DNA from: Mycolicibacter minnesotensis
Lineage (GTDB): Bacteria > Actinomycetota > Actinomycetes > Mycobacteriales > Mycobacteriaceae
Assembly: GCF_010731755.1 (NCBI RefSeq)
Contig: NZ_AP022589.1
Location: 1,736,001-1,800,000 of the forward strand
Length of the DNA stretch: 64,000 nucleotides
Reading direction: 5' to 3'
The notes beneath the pieces are model-generated. The model saw nothing but the letters and a program-made list of their open reading frames with translations. It was not told the DNA's origin and searched no databases. The translations under genes and the position numbers were made by a program. This document shows positions 17,950-25,897 of this stretch, in pieces (the first letter of the stretch is position 1; each line of letters begins with the position of its first letter).

Positions 17950-17961
17950 CCGGACCGGCTA
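17947..17961. repeat. Perfect inverted repeat spanning both stop codons of convergent genes
   Basis: The sequence TAGCCGGACCGGCTA is a 7-bp inverted repeat around one central base. Its left arm holds the TAG stop of the DUF732 gene. Its right arm, read on the other strand, holds the TAG stop of the acyl-CoA dehydrogenase gene. It could act as a short bidirectional RNA hairpin at the end of both transcripts. There is no U-tract, so calling it a terminator would be a guess. Confidence 0.35.
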
Positions 17962-19083
17962 GGCCTTCGTCAGCCCGGCGTACCGGGCGATGTGGGAGTC
18001 GGTGGTGCCGAATTCGTACTGGATCGCGGTGAGCCGCTTGAAGTAGTGGCCGATCGCCAACTCTTCGGTCATGCCCATGCCACCGTGCAGCTGGACCGCT
18101 TCCTGACCCACGAAGCGGGCCGCTCGGCCGATGGTGGCCTTGCCCGCCGACACCGCGCGCGCACGGGTCTGCTCGTCGGCGTCGAGGTTGAGGATCGCCA
18201 AGTAAACCGCGGCGGCAGACTGCTCGACCTCCATGAGCATGTCCACCATGCGATGCTGCAGAACTTGGAAGCTACCGATCGGCTGGCCGAACTGCTGACG
18301 CTGCTTGCAGTATTCGACGGTGTCGGCCAACACCTTGCGCATGCATCCGACGGCTTCGGCGCAGATCGCGGCGGCACCCTCGTCACGGGCCTGCGCCAAC
18401 GACGATCCTGCCGCGCCCCGCTCACCCAGCAACGCCCCGGCGGGCAGCCGCAGATCGGTGAACACGATGTCGGCCGCGCTGCGGTCATCGATGGTGCGGT
18501 AGGGGTGCAGCTCGATACCCGCGGCATCGGCCTCGGCGAGGAACAACGAGATTCCGTCGTCGCCGTCGATCCGCGCGGTGACCAGCAAGTGGGTGGCCAG
18601 GGGCGCCGCCACCACCATGATCTTCGCGCCGTTGAGCACCCACCCGTCACCGTCGGGGCGCGCGAGCGTGGCCACGTCCTGCCAACGGTCGGCCGAATCC
18701 GGTTCGGCGGCAGCCAACGCCGTCACGGCGGTTCCGGCCACCAGGTCCCTGAGCACGTCGGCGGCCACCGGGCTGCCCGAGCGCTGCAACAGTCCACCGG
18801 CGACGACGACAGCGTCGACGTAGGGCTCGATCACCAGCGCGTGGCCGAGCGCCTCGGCGATGACCATGAGTTCTACTGCGCCGCCGTCGATTCCGTCGAA
18901 CTCCTCGGGAAACGTCGCGCCCAGAATGCCCAATTCACCGGCGAAGGCACGCCAGATGTCGGGCTGCCAGCCGGCGCCGGTCTTGGCGGCGGCACGGCTG
19001 GTCTCCAGGTCGTAGCGCGCGGCGAGGAATTTGGTGATTCCGTCACGCAGCATCTGCTGCTCGTTGTTCAGGTTGAAGTCCAT
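17959..19083 (-). CDS. Acyl-CoA dehydrogenase, small-subunit FadE type
   Basis: This is a FAD-dependent acyl-CoA dehydrogenase of 374 residues, catalysing the first oxidation step of beta-oxidation on an unknown CoA ester. Features in order: an N-terminal helical domain (MDFNLNNEQQMLRDGITKFL), a GILGATFPEEFDG segment typical of FadE, a central beta domain, and the C-terminal bundle with QLHGGMGMTEELAIGHYFKRL. ATG 19083 overlaps the stop of the upstream fadE by one base (TAATG), so the two are coupled. Adjacent large/small FadE pairs in mycobacteria often form alpha2-beta2 heterotetramers, as known for steroid side-chain enzymes (ChsE types). That model is likely here, but the substrate is unknown. 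Confidence 0.9.
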   Translation of the reverse strand: MDFNLNNEQQMLRDGITKFLAARYDLETSRAAAKTGAGWQPDIWRAFAGELGILGATFPEEFDGIDGGAVELMVIAEALGHALVIEPYVDAVVVAGGLLQRSGSPVAADVLRDLVAGTAVTALAAAEPDSADRWQDVATLARPDGDGWVLNGAKIMVVAAPLATHLLVTARIDGDDGISLFLAEADAAGIELHPYRTIDDRSAADIVFTDLRLPAGALLGERGAAGSSLAQARDEGAAAICAEAVGCMRKVLADTVEYCKQRQQFGQPIGSFQVLQHRMVDMLMEVEQSAAAVYLAILNLDADEQTRARAVSAGKATIGRAARFVGQEAVQLHGGMGMTEELAIGHYFKRLTAIQYEFGTTDSHIARYAGLTKA

Positions 19084-20315
19084 TAGAGTCCCAATGCCGC
19101 CTTGGCCAGAATGTTGCGCTGAATTTCGTTGCTGCCGGCGTAGATCGAACCGGCCCGGTCGTTGAAGTAACGCAGCGGTGCCACTGCCTGCCACGGTTCG
19201 CCGGACGAGTAACCGTCGGCGGGGGGCTGGTAGTCGGCGATCGGCCCGCCGGGCGCGGTGACGTGCGGCTGGTAGATGCGCCCGCGCGGTCCAGCCGCCT
19301 CCAACGCCAGCGCGGTAAGTTCCTGGCTGAGTTCGGTGCCCAAGATCTTGAGCATCGACGAGGACGCCCCGGGATTGCGGCCCTCGGCCACCGCGGTGAG
19401 CACCTGGTATTCCAGGATCTCCAACACTTCGGCGCGGATCCGCGCGTCGGCCAGCTTGCGGACGAAGGCGTCGTCGTCGGCCAGGCTGCCACCGCTCGGC
19501 CCAGGCTGACCCTTGGCCACGGTGGCGACGTCTTCGGCCATCACCTGCAGACCGGGCGCCACCGCGCCACCGCCGCGTTCGAACTCCAGCAGGTATTTCG
19601 CCACCGTCCACCCGGAGTCGATCTCCCCGATGACATTGGCTTTGGGAACCCGAACCTCGTCGAAGAACACCTGGTTCTGGATCTCTTCACCCGAGGTCAT
19701 CACCAGGGGACGGATCTCGATGCCAGGCGAGTTCATGTCGATCAGGACGAAGGTGATGCCCTGTTGCTTCTTGCCGCCGCGCGAGGTGCGGACCAGCGCG
19801 AACATCCAGTTCGCCTCGCCGGCGTGAGTGGTCCAGATCTTGCTGCCGGTGCAGACCAAGTCGTCGCCGTCGTCTTTGGCCGCCATCGTCAGGGCCGCCA
19901 GATCTGAGCCGGCCTCCGGCTCGGAGTAGCCCTGGCAGAAGAACACCTCCCCGGTGAGGATCCGGGGCAGGAAGTACTCCTTCTGTGCATCCGTTCCGTA
20001 CCGGACGATCGCGTGCGCGACCATCCTGATACCCATCGGCGACAGCGCCGGGGCACCGGCAAGAGTCGATTCGCGGCTGAAGATGTAGTGCTGGGTCAGG
20101 CTCCAGTCGCAACCGCCGTGCTCCACCGGCCAGGCCGGCGCCGCCCAGCCCCGCTCATGCAGAATCGCCTGCCACGCCATGCTGGCCTCATGATCGGCGT
20201 AGACGCTGGTCATGAGCCGGCCCGCGCGGCGCAGTTCCGGGGTCAGTTTCTGATCGAGGAACTCCCGTACCTCAGCTTGAAATGCCCGGTCTTCCTCCGA
20301 CCACCGCAGATCCAT
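19083..20315 (-). CDS. Acyl-CoA dehydrogenase, large-subunit FadE type
   Basis: The 410-residue acyl-CoA dehydrogenase starts MDLRWSEEDRAFQAEVREFL. It carries the FAD/substrate signature FCQGYSEPEAGSDLAAL (about residues 133-149), then SKIWTTHAGEANWMFALVRT, and ends with RAGSIYAGSNEIQRNILAK, the usual FadE C-terminal FAD-contact motif. It is the first gene of a two-gene operon with the smaller FadE, which overlaps it by one base. The spacing, pairing and size difference match mycobacterial heterotetrameric dehydrogenases. An 81-bp gap separates it from the SnoaL/LLM pair upstream on the same strand, so all four genes could be one transcript. Confidence 0.91.
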   Translation of the reverse strand: MDLRWSEEDRAFQAEVREFLDQKLTPELRRAGRLMTSVYADHEASMAWQAILHERGWAAPAWPVEHGGCDWSLTQHYIFSRESTLAGAPALSPMGIRMVAHAIVRYGTDAQKEYFLPRILTGEVFFCQGYSEPEAGSDLAALTMAAKDDGDDLVCTGSKIWTTHAGEANWMFALVRTSRGGKKQQGITFVLIDMNSPGIEIRPLVMTSGEEIQNQVFFDEVRVPKANVIGEIDSGWTVAKYLLEFERGGGAVAPGLQVMAEDVATVAKGQPGPSGGSLADDDAFVRKLADARIRAEVLEILEYQVLTAVAEGRNPGASSSMLKILGTELSQELTALALEAAGPRGRIYQPHVTAPGGPIADYQPPADGYSSGEPWQAVAPLRYFNDRAGSIYAGSNEIQRNILAKAALGL

Positions 20316-20396
20316 TAATCTCCCCTGCCGTGCCGGCGTTAGGCGTTTTCCGCGGGAGTCTAGCCGCCGTCTCGGGCCGGACCGATTCCGGCCGCC

Positions 20397-20912
20397 TCAG
20401 CCCCTGAGTGGGCGGTCCGGACGGATGCGTCCCGCGATGCCGTCGGACAACAACGCGCGGCTCTCGGCGGTGCCATCGAGCAACCGGGTGATTCGACGGC
20501 GGATCTGCCACCCGCCGGGCGCGCCGGCCACTCGCGAAAGGTGAAAATAGTTCGCGCCGCCGCGCGCGACGCGAAACCCGCTGCCCTGTTTGACCAGCAG
20601 CGTCGACTCACAGACCGCGATTGCCTCGTCGCCGGTGACAGTGACCACCGCCGGGCCCAGGAAGTGGGTGCACCCGTGCGTGATCAGGCCCTGGTGACCC
20701 GGCGAGCGGACCATGGCCGCTATCTCCTCGCGCCCGTTCATCAGCCAGTCTTCTACGTCGTACACACCGTCCTCGCACCACAGCGCCGCAGTGGATTCGG
20801 CATCACCGGCATCGACCAGCGGACCGTAGGAGGCGATCAGCCGCTCGATGGCACGCTCATCCTCGATCCGCTGCAGGCGCCGCTGCAGATCGGCCAGCTG
20901 TGGCTCGGTCAC
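20397..20912 (-). CDS. SnoaL-like / NTF2-like domain protein
   Basis: The 171-residue product has the cone-shaped SnoaL/NTF2 fold pattern: an N-terminal helix pair LQRIEDERAIERLIASYGPLVDAGD, then LWCEDGVYDV and strands ending in WQIRRRITRLLDGT. Proteins of this family act as small cyclases, dehydratases, isomerases or non-catalytic binding proteins in steroid and polyketide metabolism, so a precise reaction cannot be assigned. The start is GTG at 20912, which overlaps the stop of the LLM oxidoreductase (20909) by 4 bases, so it is coupled to that gene. The longer open frame upstream has no support. Confidence 0.82.
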   Translation of the reverse strand: MTEPQLADLQRRLQRIEDERAIERLIASYGPLVDAGDAESTAALWCEDGVYDVEDWLMNGREEIAAMVRSPGHQGLITHGCTHFLGPAVVTVTGDEAIAVCESTLLVKQGSGFRVARGGANYFHLSRVAGAPGGWQIRRRITRLLDGTAESRALLSDGIAGRIRPDRPLRG

Positions 20913-21775
20913 CGGCCCTCCCGATACGACGGGTCCGCCAGCTCGGCCAGCGCGCGTAGCTGGTCCTGATAGTGGGCCGCGGAATGTGCCGCGATGGAGG
21001 CGTTGACCTCGGTGGCACCGAGATCCACCAGCCGGCCGAGTCGGTCCAGGGTCTGCTGGGGGGAGCCGATCGGATCCAGGGGCGGCGTCGACAAGGCCAC
21101 GGCGAAGCCCTCCGGGAGATCCACCGCGCCAAGATATTCCGTCAGCGTGGCGACGCTGAGGCCAAACGGTGTCCACCCGTCGCCGAGCTGCATCGCGCGC
21201 CGAAGTGAGCGACGGGTGTGCCCACCCACCCAGATCGGCACCCGCGATTGGACCGCGCAGGGCTCCACGACCATGTCGGCGAACTGGTAGTGGCTGCCGT
21301 GATAGACGGGCCGGGTCTGCGACAGCGCCGCCCGCAGTGCCGTGAGAGAGTCGTCGGCACGCGCGCCACGGTCGTCCCAGGCGCTGCCGAGCAGGTCGAA
21401 CTCCTCGCGCAGCGATCCGACTCCGACACCCAGGATCAGCCGGCCGCCACTGAGTCGGTCGAGGGTCCCATAGCGCTTGGCGATTTCCAGTGGGTGGTGG
21501 TAGCCCAGCACCACCACAGAGGTGACCAATCGGATCTGGCTGGTGCGGCCCGCCAGAAACGCCAACGTGGCCAACGGATCCCAGTATGTGGTGCCGCGGC
21601 CGGGGGCGGCATGGGCGGGGACCGCGACATGCTCAGAACAGGTGAGGTGGGTGAATCCCAAACGGTCCGCGAGGGCGGCGATCTGGGCAAGGTCGTCGAC
21701 TCCGGCAGCGGCCTCCCAGCTGGATGCCACCCCGGGAATCTGGATCACCACCGGCGTGGCCAGGCCGAGTCGCAT
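20909..21775 (-). CDS. LLM-class (F420- or FMN-dependent) oxidoreductase
   Basis: This luciferase-like TIM-barrel oxidoreductase has 288 residues. In mycobacteria such proteins usually use coenzyme F420. Recognisable parts are MRLGLATPVV at the start, LGFTHLTCSEHVAVP, the strand-loop TSVVVLGYHHPLEIAKRYGT, the GRLILGVGVGSLREEFDLLG motif typical of the family, and IWVGGHTRRSLRRAMQLGDGW near residue 180. I chose ATG 21775 because the conserved first strand begins there; the longer frame upstream is noncoding. It forms a pair with the overlapping SnoaL-like gene and is divergent from an SDR-TetR pair, with a palindrome between them (21865-21884). The substrate is unknown. Confidence 0.88.
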   Translation of the reverse strand: MRLGLATPVVIQIPGVASSWEAAAGVDDLAQIAALADRLGFTHLTCSEHVAVPAHAAPGRGTTYWDPLATLAFLAGRTSQIRLVTSVVVLGYHHPLEIAKRYGTLDRLSGGRLILGVGVGSLREEFDLLGSAWDDRGARADDSLTALRAALSQTRPVYHGSHYQFADMVVEPCAVQSRVPIWVGGHTRRSLRRAMQLGDGWTPFGLSVATLTEYLGAVDLPEGFAVALSTPPLDPIGSPQQTLDRLGRLVDLGATEVNASIAAHSAAHYQDQLRALAELADPSYREGR

Positions 21776-21864
21776 CAGCGGGCCCGTGCCCGGCGGCCGC
21801 TGTAGCGCAATGGTTCTGAGCCTTCCGTTGGGTCGCGAGGGTGAGGTAGCCTCGGCCGAAAAGA

Positions 21865-21884
21865 AACTAGAATTCATTTTAGTT
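21865..21884. promoter_or_regulatory. Imperfect palindromic operator between LLM and SDR genes
   Basis: AACTAGAATTCATTTTAGTT is an imperfect 20-bp palindrome; the half-sites match at 8 of 10 positions. It sits in the 123-bp divergent spacer, 14 bp upstream of the SDR start and next to its AGGGAGGG ribosome-binding sequence. An A/T-rich island with AACTA...TAGTT ends is typical of a TetR site. The TetR gene at 22719, in the SDR operon, is the natural candidate to bind it. No binding data are available. Confidence 0.5.
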
Positions 21885-21898
21885 ATAGGGAGGGTCAG

Positions 21899-22738
21899 TT
21901 GTCTAGCGGTGATCAGTCCGGGTGGGCGCTGCAGTACGGTCCGTGGGCCGTGGTGGCAGGCGGCTCCGAAGGGGTCGGCGCCGAGTTCGCGCATGTGTTG
22001 GCCACCGCCGGCATCAACCTGGTCCTGATCGCACGTAAACCGGCGCCGCTGCGCCACACCGCCGATCGATGCCGCGCACTGGGCGTGCAGGTCCGGGAAC
22101 TCACCGTGGACCTGGCCCGTCCGGATGCCGTGGTCCAAGTCGCCGAGGCGACGTCGGAACTTCAGGTCGGCCTGCTGATCTACAACGCCGGCGCCAACAC
22201 CCACAGTGCAGAGTTCCTCGACGGGGATCTGGCGGCGTTCGAGCGCGTCCTGGACCTGAACGTGCGGACTCCGCTAGGGCTGGTCCATCACTTCGGCACC
22301 GCGATGCGCCTACGGCAGCGCGGCGGGCTGCTGCTGGTCGGGTCGCTGGCCGGATACCTCGGGTCGGCACGTCAGAGCGTCTACGGCGGCGCGAAGGCGT
22401 TCTCCCGGATCTACGCCGAAGGACTGTGGCTCGAACTGCGCGACGCCAACGTGCACGTTCTGGAGTTAGTTCTCGGGGTGACCAGGACTCCGGCCATGCA
22501 GCGGGCCGGCCTCAACTTCGACATTCCCGGGATGCGGGTCTCCGATCCCGCAGATGTCGCCCGCGAGGGTCTCGAGGCACTGCCCCACGGCCCCGTGTAC
22601 GTGATCGCGGCGCACGCCGACAGCCCCGCCCTGCGTGCCACCTCGGATCGGTCTGCGGCGGTGCTCGCCTCGCATCGAATGATGCGGCGGTTGCTCCCAT
22701 CGGCCCCCCACGAGTCCGATGCCCCGCCCGCCGATTGA
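21899..22738 (+). CDS. Short-chain dehydrogenase/reductase (SDR)
   Basis: The 279-residue protein has the SDR Rossmann layout. VVAGGSEGVGAEFA (about 19-32) is the dinucleotide-binding glycine motif (GGSEGVG), LIYNAGANT is the NAG motif, and YGGAKAF contains the catalytic Tyr-x-x-x-Lys with Ser from LLLVGSLAGYLG. It should oxidise or reduce an unknown alcohol/ketone with NAD(P). The start is TTG at 21899 with a strong AGGGAGGG sequence just upstream. It shares a transcript with a TetR gene that overlaps its 3' end by 20 bp, which suggests that the TetR protein controls this SDR. Confidence 0.87.
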   Translation: MSSGDQSGWALQYGPWAVVAGGSEGVGAEFAHVLATAGINLVLIARKPAPLRHTADRCRALGVQVRELTVDLARPDAVVQVAEATSELQVGLLIYNAGANTHSAEFLDGDLAAFERVLDLNVRTPLGLVHHFGTAMRLRQRGGLLLVGSLAGYLGSARQSVYGGAKAFSRIYAEGLWLELRDANVHVLELVLGVTRTPAMQRAGLNFDIPGMRVSDPADVAREGLEALPHGPVYVIAAHADSPALRATSDRSAAVLASHRMMRRLLPSAPHESDAPPAD

Positions 22739-23333
22739 GCGTCAGGCCGCGATTCCCAGCACTGCCGCTCAGCGGCAACGCTGCGACCGCATCCTTGCCA
22801 CCGCAGCCCGGCTGGGTGCACGCGACGGCCTGGCGGCGGTCCGGATGCAGGACGTGGCCGATCAGTCCGCGGTGTCGATCGCGACCGTCTATCGGTACTA
22901 CCCCACCAAGCATCACCTGTTCAGCGCACTGTTGTTGCACTACACCGGCAACGCCGGGCCCACACACCGGCCGACCGGATCTCCGGCAGAAGACGTCACC
23001 GATCTGATGGTGGGCATCTGCCGATCGATGCTCGCCCGCCCACGGCTGGCCCACGCCATGATCACCTCGGTCAATGCCCGCAGGTCCGAGTCCAGCGCGG
23101 CCGGTGACTTCGGCCTGCGCGACGGCATCCTGTCTGTTGCCGGGATCTCGCAACCGGCGCCGCAAGACAGCCAGCTGGCACTGCTGGTGGAACAGTGCGC
23201 CTACGGGATCCTGTCCTGGGCGGTAATGGGTGCGACGACTCCGGAGCAGGCTGAACGCGACATGCGGCGGGCCTGCCAGCTCCTGCTAGCTCCCTGGCGA
23301 GTCGACCCGCACACCACCGCGGCGCGGGCCTGA
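22719..23333 (+). CDS. TetR family regulator linked to the SDR gene
   Basis: This is a 204-residue TetR repressor. The DNA-binding domain is clear: RILATAARLGARDGLAAVRMQDVADQSAVSIATVYRYYPTKHHLF (split here by description), with VSIATVYRYYPTK as recognition helix. The C-terminal domain (about 75-195) resembles the KstR2-like/TetR_C_33 class with AYGILSWAVMG, typical of regulators of lipid or steroid catabolism. It overlaps the SDR gene by 20 bp and, at its own 3' end, overlaps the convergent membrane-protein gene by 48 bp (23286-23333). The palindrome at 21865-21884 is a candidate site. Confidence 0.87.
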   Translation: MPRPPIERQAAIPSTAAQRQRCDRILATAARLGARDGLAAVRMQDVADQSAVSIATVYRYYPTKHHLFSALLLHYTGNAGPTHRPTGSPAEDVTDLMVGICRSMLARPRLAHAMITSVNARRSESSAAGDFGLRDGILSVAGISQPAPQDSQLALLVEQCAYGILSWAVMGATTPEQAERDMRRACQLLLAPWRVDPHTTAARA

Positions 23334-24014
23334 CAGCGGGCCCGTGGTCGAGGCATGACCCGGGTGGGGCATGGCCAGCGCGGTCCCCAGAATCCAGGCG
23401 AACAGCACCGCCGGCATCGCGGTGATCGTCGGGCCCTCCAGCGACAGCGCGCCGGTCCGGAAGACGAAGCTCAGGATCAGCACCGGGTGGGCCACCGCGG
23501 CCACGACCGCGAGGTGCCCGGTGTAGGCCGGAAGCACTCCCCGCACGTAGACCGCGATGGCAAACGCGACCAGCGCGACCACGATGGGCATGCCCGACAT
23601 GGCCAATAGGCCGAATGTCAGGTCGTAGAGCAAGGAGGCTGTGTCGGCGCTGCGCCGCCGGTACAACAACAGGTCAAAGGCGGTGAACCCGCTGAGCAGC
23701 AAGGTCACGCTCACGATGTACCCACCGGCGAAACAGGTCGGCAGGATCGACTTCACCGGAACCCGGTCGCGCAGGTAGGCCCAGACCGCGGCGCCGAAAA
23801 CCAGCCACAACGTGACGCCGATGGTATTGAGCGTCATGGTCAGCACCAGTCGGTCGTGGTGCGCCGATGCCCACCGCGCCACATCCACGGATTGCGTCCG
23901 GGTAGCCGGGAAGGTCCAGATCGGATACACCAGGAGGGTGAGTGCGGGCAGAACCACACCCAGAACTCCGGACCACCGCGCCACCCGTGCTGCGTCCCAG
24001 GATCTGTCGATCAT
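23286..24014 (-). CDS. Polytopic membrane protein of unknown function
   Basis: I do not recognise a named family with certainty. The 242-residue protein has about six hydrophobic helices: VLGVVLPALTLLVYPIW, a helix with LTMTLNTIGVTLWLVFGAAVWAYL, one around GYIVSVTLLLSGFTAFDLLL, one around FGLLAMSGMPIVVALVAFAIAVYV, one around HLAVVAAVAHPVLILSFVF, and ITAMPAVLFAWILGTALAM. It starts with ATG 24014, whose codon overlaps the stop of the Tat-exported DUF1906 gene (ATGA at 24011-24014), so the two genes are coupled. Its 3' end overlaps the convergent TetR gene. The coupling suggests a shared role at the cell envelope. Confidence 0.75.
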   Translation of the reverse strand: MIDRSWDAARVARWSGVLGVVLPALTLLVYPIWTFPATRTQSVDVARWASAHHDRLVLTMTLNTIGVTLWLVFGAAVWAYLRDRVPVKSILPTCFAGGYIVSVTLLLSGFTAFDLLLYRRRSADTASLLYDLTFGLLAMSGMPIVVALVAFAIAVYVRGVLPAYTGHLAVVAAVAHPVLILSFVFRTGALSLEGPTITAMPAVLFAWILGTALAMPHPGHASTTGPLSGPRRGGVRVDSPGS

Positions 24015-24808
24015 GACTGTCCCCCCTGTTGTCGGGCTAGGTCCCATTGACCGAAGTCGGCGGCCAAGACGTCGTCGACGTCCACATGCACACCACCGAT
24101 GACAAATCCCGGCTCGGTCGCGGTGACGATTTCGCGCTGGAAGAGCACGGCCGCGGGTACACGTTCCCCGTGCGACCACGCTCGGGTCTGCCATGCCCAC
24201 CGGTACCCCGCGCTGGTCGATTCTCCGATCACCTCGTCGGCGATGGCCCAGCTGCACTGACGGGCACCGCCGTAGATTCCGGTGCGGTCGGCACCCAGCA
24301 CCGAGTTGATGCCGCGAAACCATTGGACCGCAACGTTTTTCCACGTCGTGGCGTCGATGTCCTCGTCGACACTGAAGAAGATCGGCGCGGTCGGTGGGCC
24401 CCCCGCGGCGGCGTGCAGCCGTAACGCCGTGCGGGCATCCGCCACGCCGCCGTCATAGCCCCGGGTGAAGTCCGACGGCGAGTGCGCCCATCCCGGCTTG
24501 CCGTACTGATAACAGCTGGCCACCTGCAAGCCCGCCGCCCGCAGCGAGTCGGCATAGTCACGGGTGACGGGCTTGAAATCAAAGGTGGCACCCGGCCGCA
24601 GTTCGGAGACGTAGACCAGCGCCCCATCGAATCCAGCGGCCTTGATCTGCTCCGGCTGTACGAGGCGGTCGGCAAAGTCGATGACCTGCAATCCGGTGGC
24701 TCCGGCCCGCGCTACGCCGCCCGTCGCCCCGAGGGCGCCGGGAAGGGCCAGTGCTGGTCCGAGTAACGCGGCATACCTGAGCACGTCGCGCCGCGAAGCG
24801 GTACGCAT
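24011..24808 (-). CDS. Tat-exported DUF1906 glycoside-hydrolase-like protein (Rv2525c type)
   Basis: The 265-residue precursor starts with a twin-arginine signal peptide: SRRDVLRYAALLGPALALPG, with cleavage probably near ARAGA. The mature part is a DUF1906 domain, a TIM-barrel glycoside-hydrolase-like fold. Strand motifs are LQVIDFADR, GALVYVS, VASCYQYGKPGW, DFTRGYDGGVADARTA, IFFSVDEDID (acidic active-site candidate) and TGIYGGARQCSWA. It resembles M. tuberculosis Rv2525c, a known Tat substrate linked to cell-wall homeostasis. ATG 24808 was used; GTG 24811 would add one residue. It is coupled to the membrane-protein gene downstream. A close paralogue lies at 29272-30066. Confidence 0.87.
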   Translation of the reverse strand: MRTASRRDVLRYAALLGPALALPGALGATGGVARAGATGLQVIDFADRLVQPEQIKAAGFDGALVYVSELRPGATFDFKPVTRDYADSLRAAGLQVASCYQYGKPGWAHSPSDFTRGYDGGVADARTALRLHAAAGGPPTAPIFFSVDEDIDATTWKNVAVQWFRGINSVLGADRTGIYGGARQCSWAIADEVIGESTSAGYRWAWQTRAWSHGERVPAAVLFQREIVTATEPGFVIGGVHVDVDDVLAADFGQWDLARQQGGQS

Positions 24809-24853
24809 CACAACCGAGAAGGGTACCGGCCGCAGGTCTCCAGAACGTGGCGA

Positions 24854-25897
24854 TCAGGTGCGTTCGGTTCGAGCCGGCGCAGCGCCCGCCCGCACCAGGA
24901 CTTCCTGCGCGGTGCTGGCCACGTGCCGACCGCTGGCATCGACCAGGGTGCCGCGCACCAGGGCACGGTGTCCTGCGGTAGCGACGGTCTGCTGGGTGTA
25001 GAGGTGCCAACGGTCGAAGTGCACCGGGCGGTGCACCCATAGCGTGTGATCCAGCGTGAGCCCGGTGTGGGTGGCATGGTCGACGCGCTGCGGATAGCTG
25101 CGAAACGCGGTGTCTACCAGGAGGTAATCACTGGCGTAGGCGAGCAGGAACGCGTTGAGCTGCGAGTCACCGGCGGCAGCACGCGGCAGGCGCATCCAGT
25201 GGTTACGCGGGCCTGGCGCCTGGCGACCGCCGAGGAAGACCGGCGCTTCGGCGGTGCGCATCTCCAGCGGCGGGGGTTGCTCGATCCAGGCGGTTCCCCG
25301 GTCGGCTAGGTGTGGCGGGGCGTTGAGCACCCAGTGCTGCAGCAACGGAAGGTCCTCGGGTGCGAGGCCGGGCAGCGGCTGGGGTGCGCTCTCGTCGGTG
25401 TCGGCGCTGGTGTCGAACGACACCGTGGCGATCATCCGGGTCCGGCCGTCCTGCTGCACGGTGACCTGCCGCGCCGACATGGACCGACCGTCACGGGTGC
25501 GCTCGACGGTGATCTCCACCGGCAATCCGGGATCGCCGGGTCGCAGAAACGAGGCGTGGATGGAGTGGGCGGTGAGCTCGGGGACCGTGGCGGCGGCCGC
25601 GGCCATCGCCTGAGCGAAGAGCTGGCCCCCGAATACGCGGCCGAACCGGGCGGCTTCGTTGCCCGCCCGAAAGCGGTCTGAGCCCAGCGGCTGCAGGCTC
25701 AACACCTGCTCCAGCCGGTCGAGCGCGTCCAGCGTGGCGCGTTCGAGCTGACTTCCCGACCCCAGCAGCGGGCCGCGGTAGTCGGGGCGCGCGGAGACCT
25801 CGGACGCCGATGTCTGCACGATTTCCTCCTCACCCGCTGTGGCCCGTTCGCGGCGGACTGCCGACACGGGTAGCCGGTGATGTGACTGCTGGTCCAT
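24854..25897 (-). CDS. tesB: Acyl-CoA thioesterase II (TesB family)
   Basis: This double-hotdog thioesterase hydrolyses acyl-CoA to free fatty acid and CoA. The 347 residues include an N-terminal extension of about 45 residues not usual in TesB (most are 280-300 long). The core starts around LDALDRLEQVLSLQPLGSDRF. Typical features follow: FGGQLFAQAMAAAA, HSIHASFLRPGD, and in the second half ASDYLLVDTAF (catalytic Asp region), LDHTLWVHRPVHFDRWHLY and the terminal STAQEVLVR with the conserved Gln. The extension may mean that the true start is internal, for example near residue 27 or 35. It stands alone; the 840 bp upstream contain no gene. Confidence 0.88.
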   Translation of the reverse strand: MDQQSHHRLPVSAVRRERATAGEEEIVQTSASEVSARPDYRGPLLGSGSQLERATLDALDRLEQVLSLQPLGSDRFRAGNEAARFGRVFGGQLFAQAMAAAAATVPELTAHSIHASFLRPGDPGLPVEITVERTRDGRSMSARQVTVQQDGRTRMIATVSFDTSADTDESAPQPLPGLAPEDLPLLQHWVLNAPPHLADRGTAWIEQPPPLEMRTAEAPVFLGGRQAPGPRNHWMRLPRAAAGDSQLNAFLLAYASDYLLVDTAFRSYPQRVDHATHTGLTLDHTLWVHRPVHFDRWHLYTQQTVATAGHRALVRGTLVDASGRHVASTAQEVLVRAGAAPARTERT

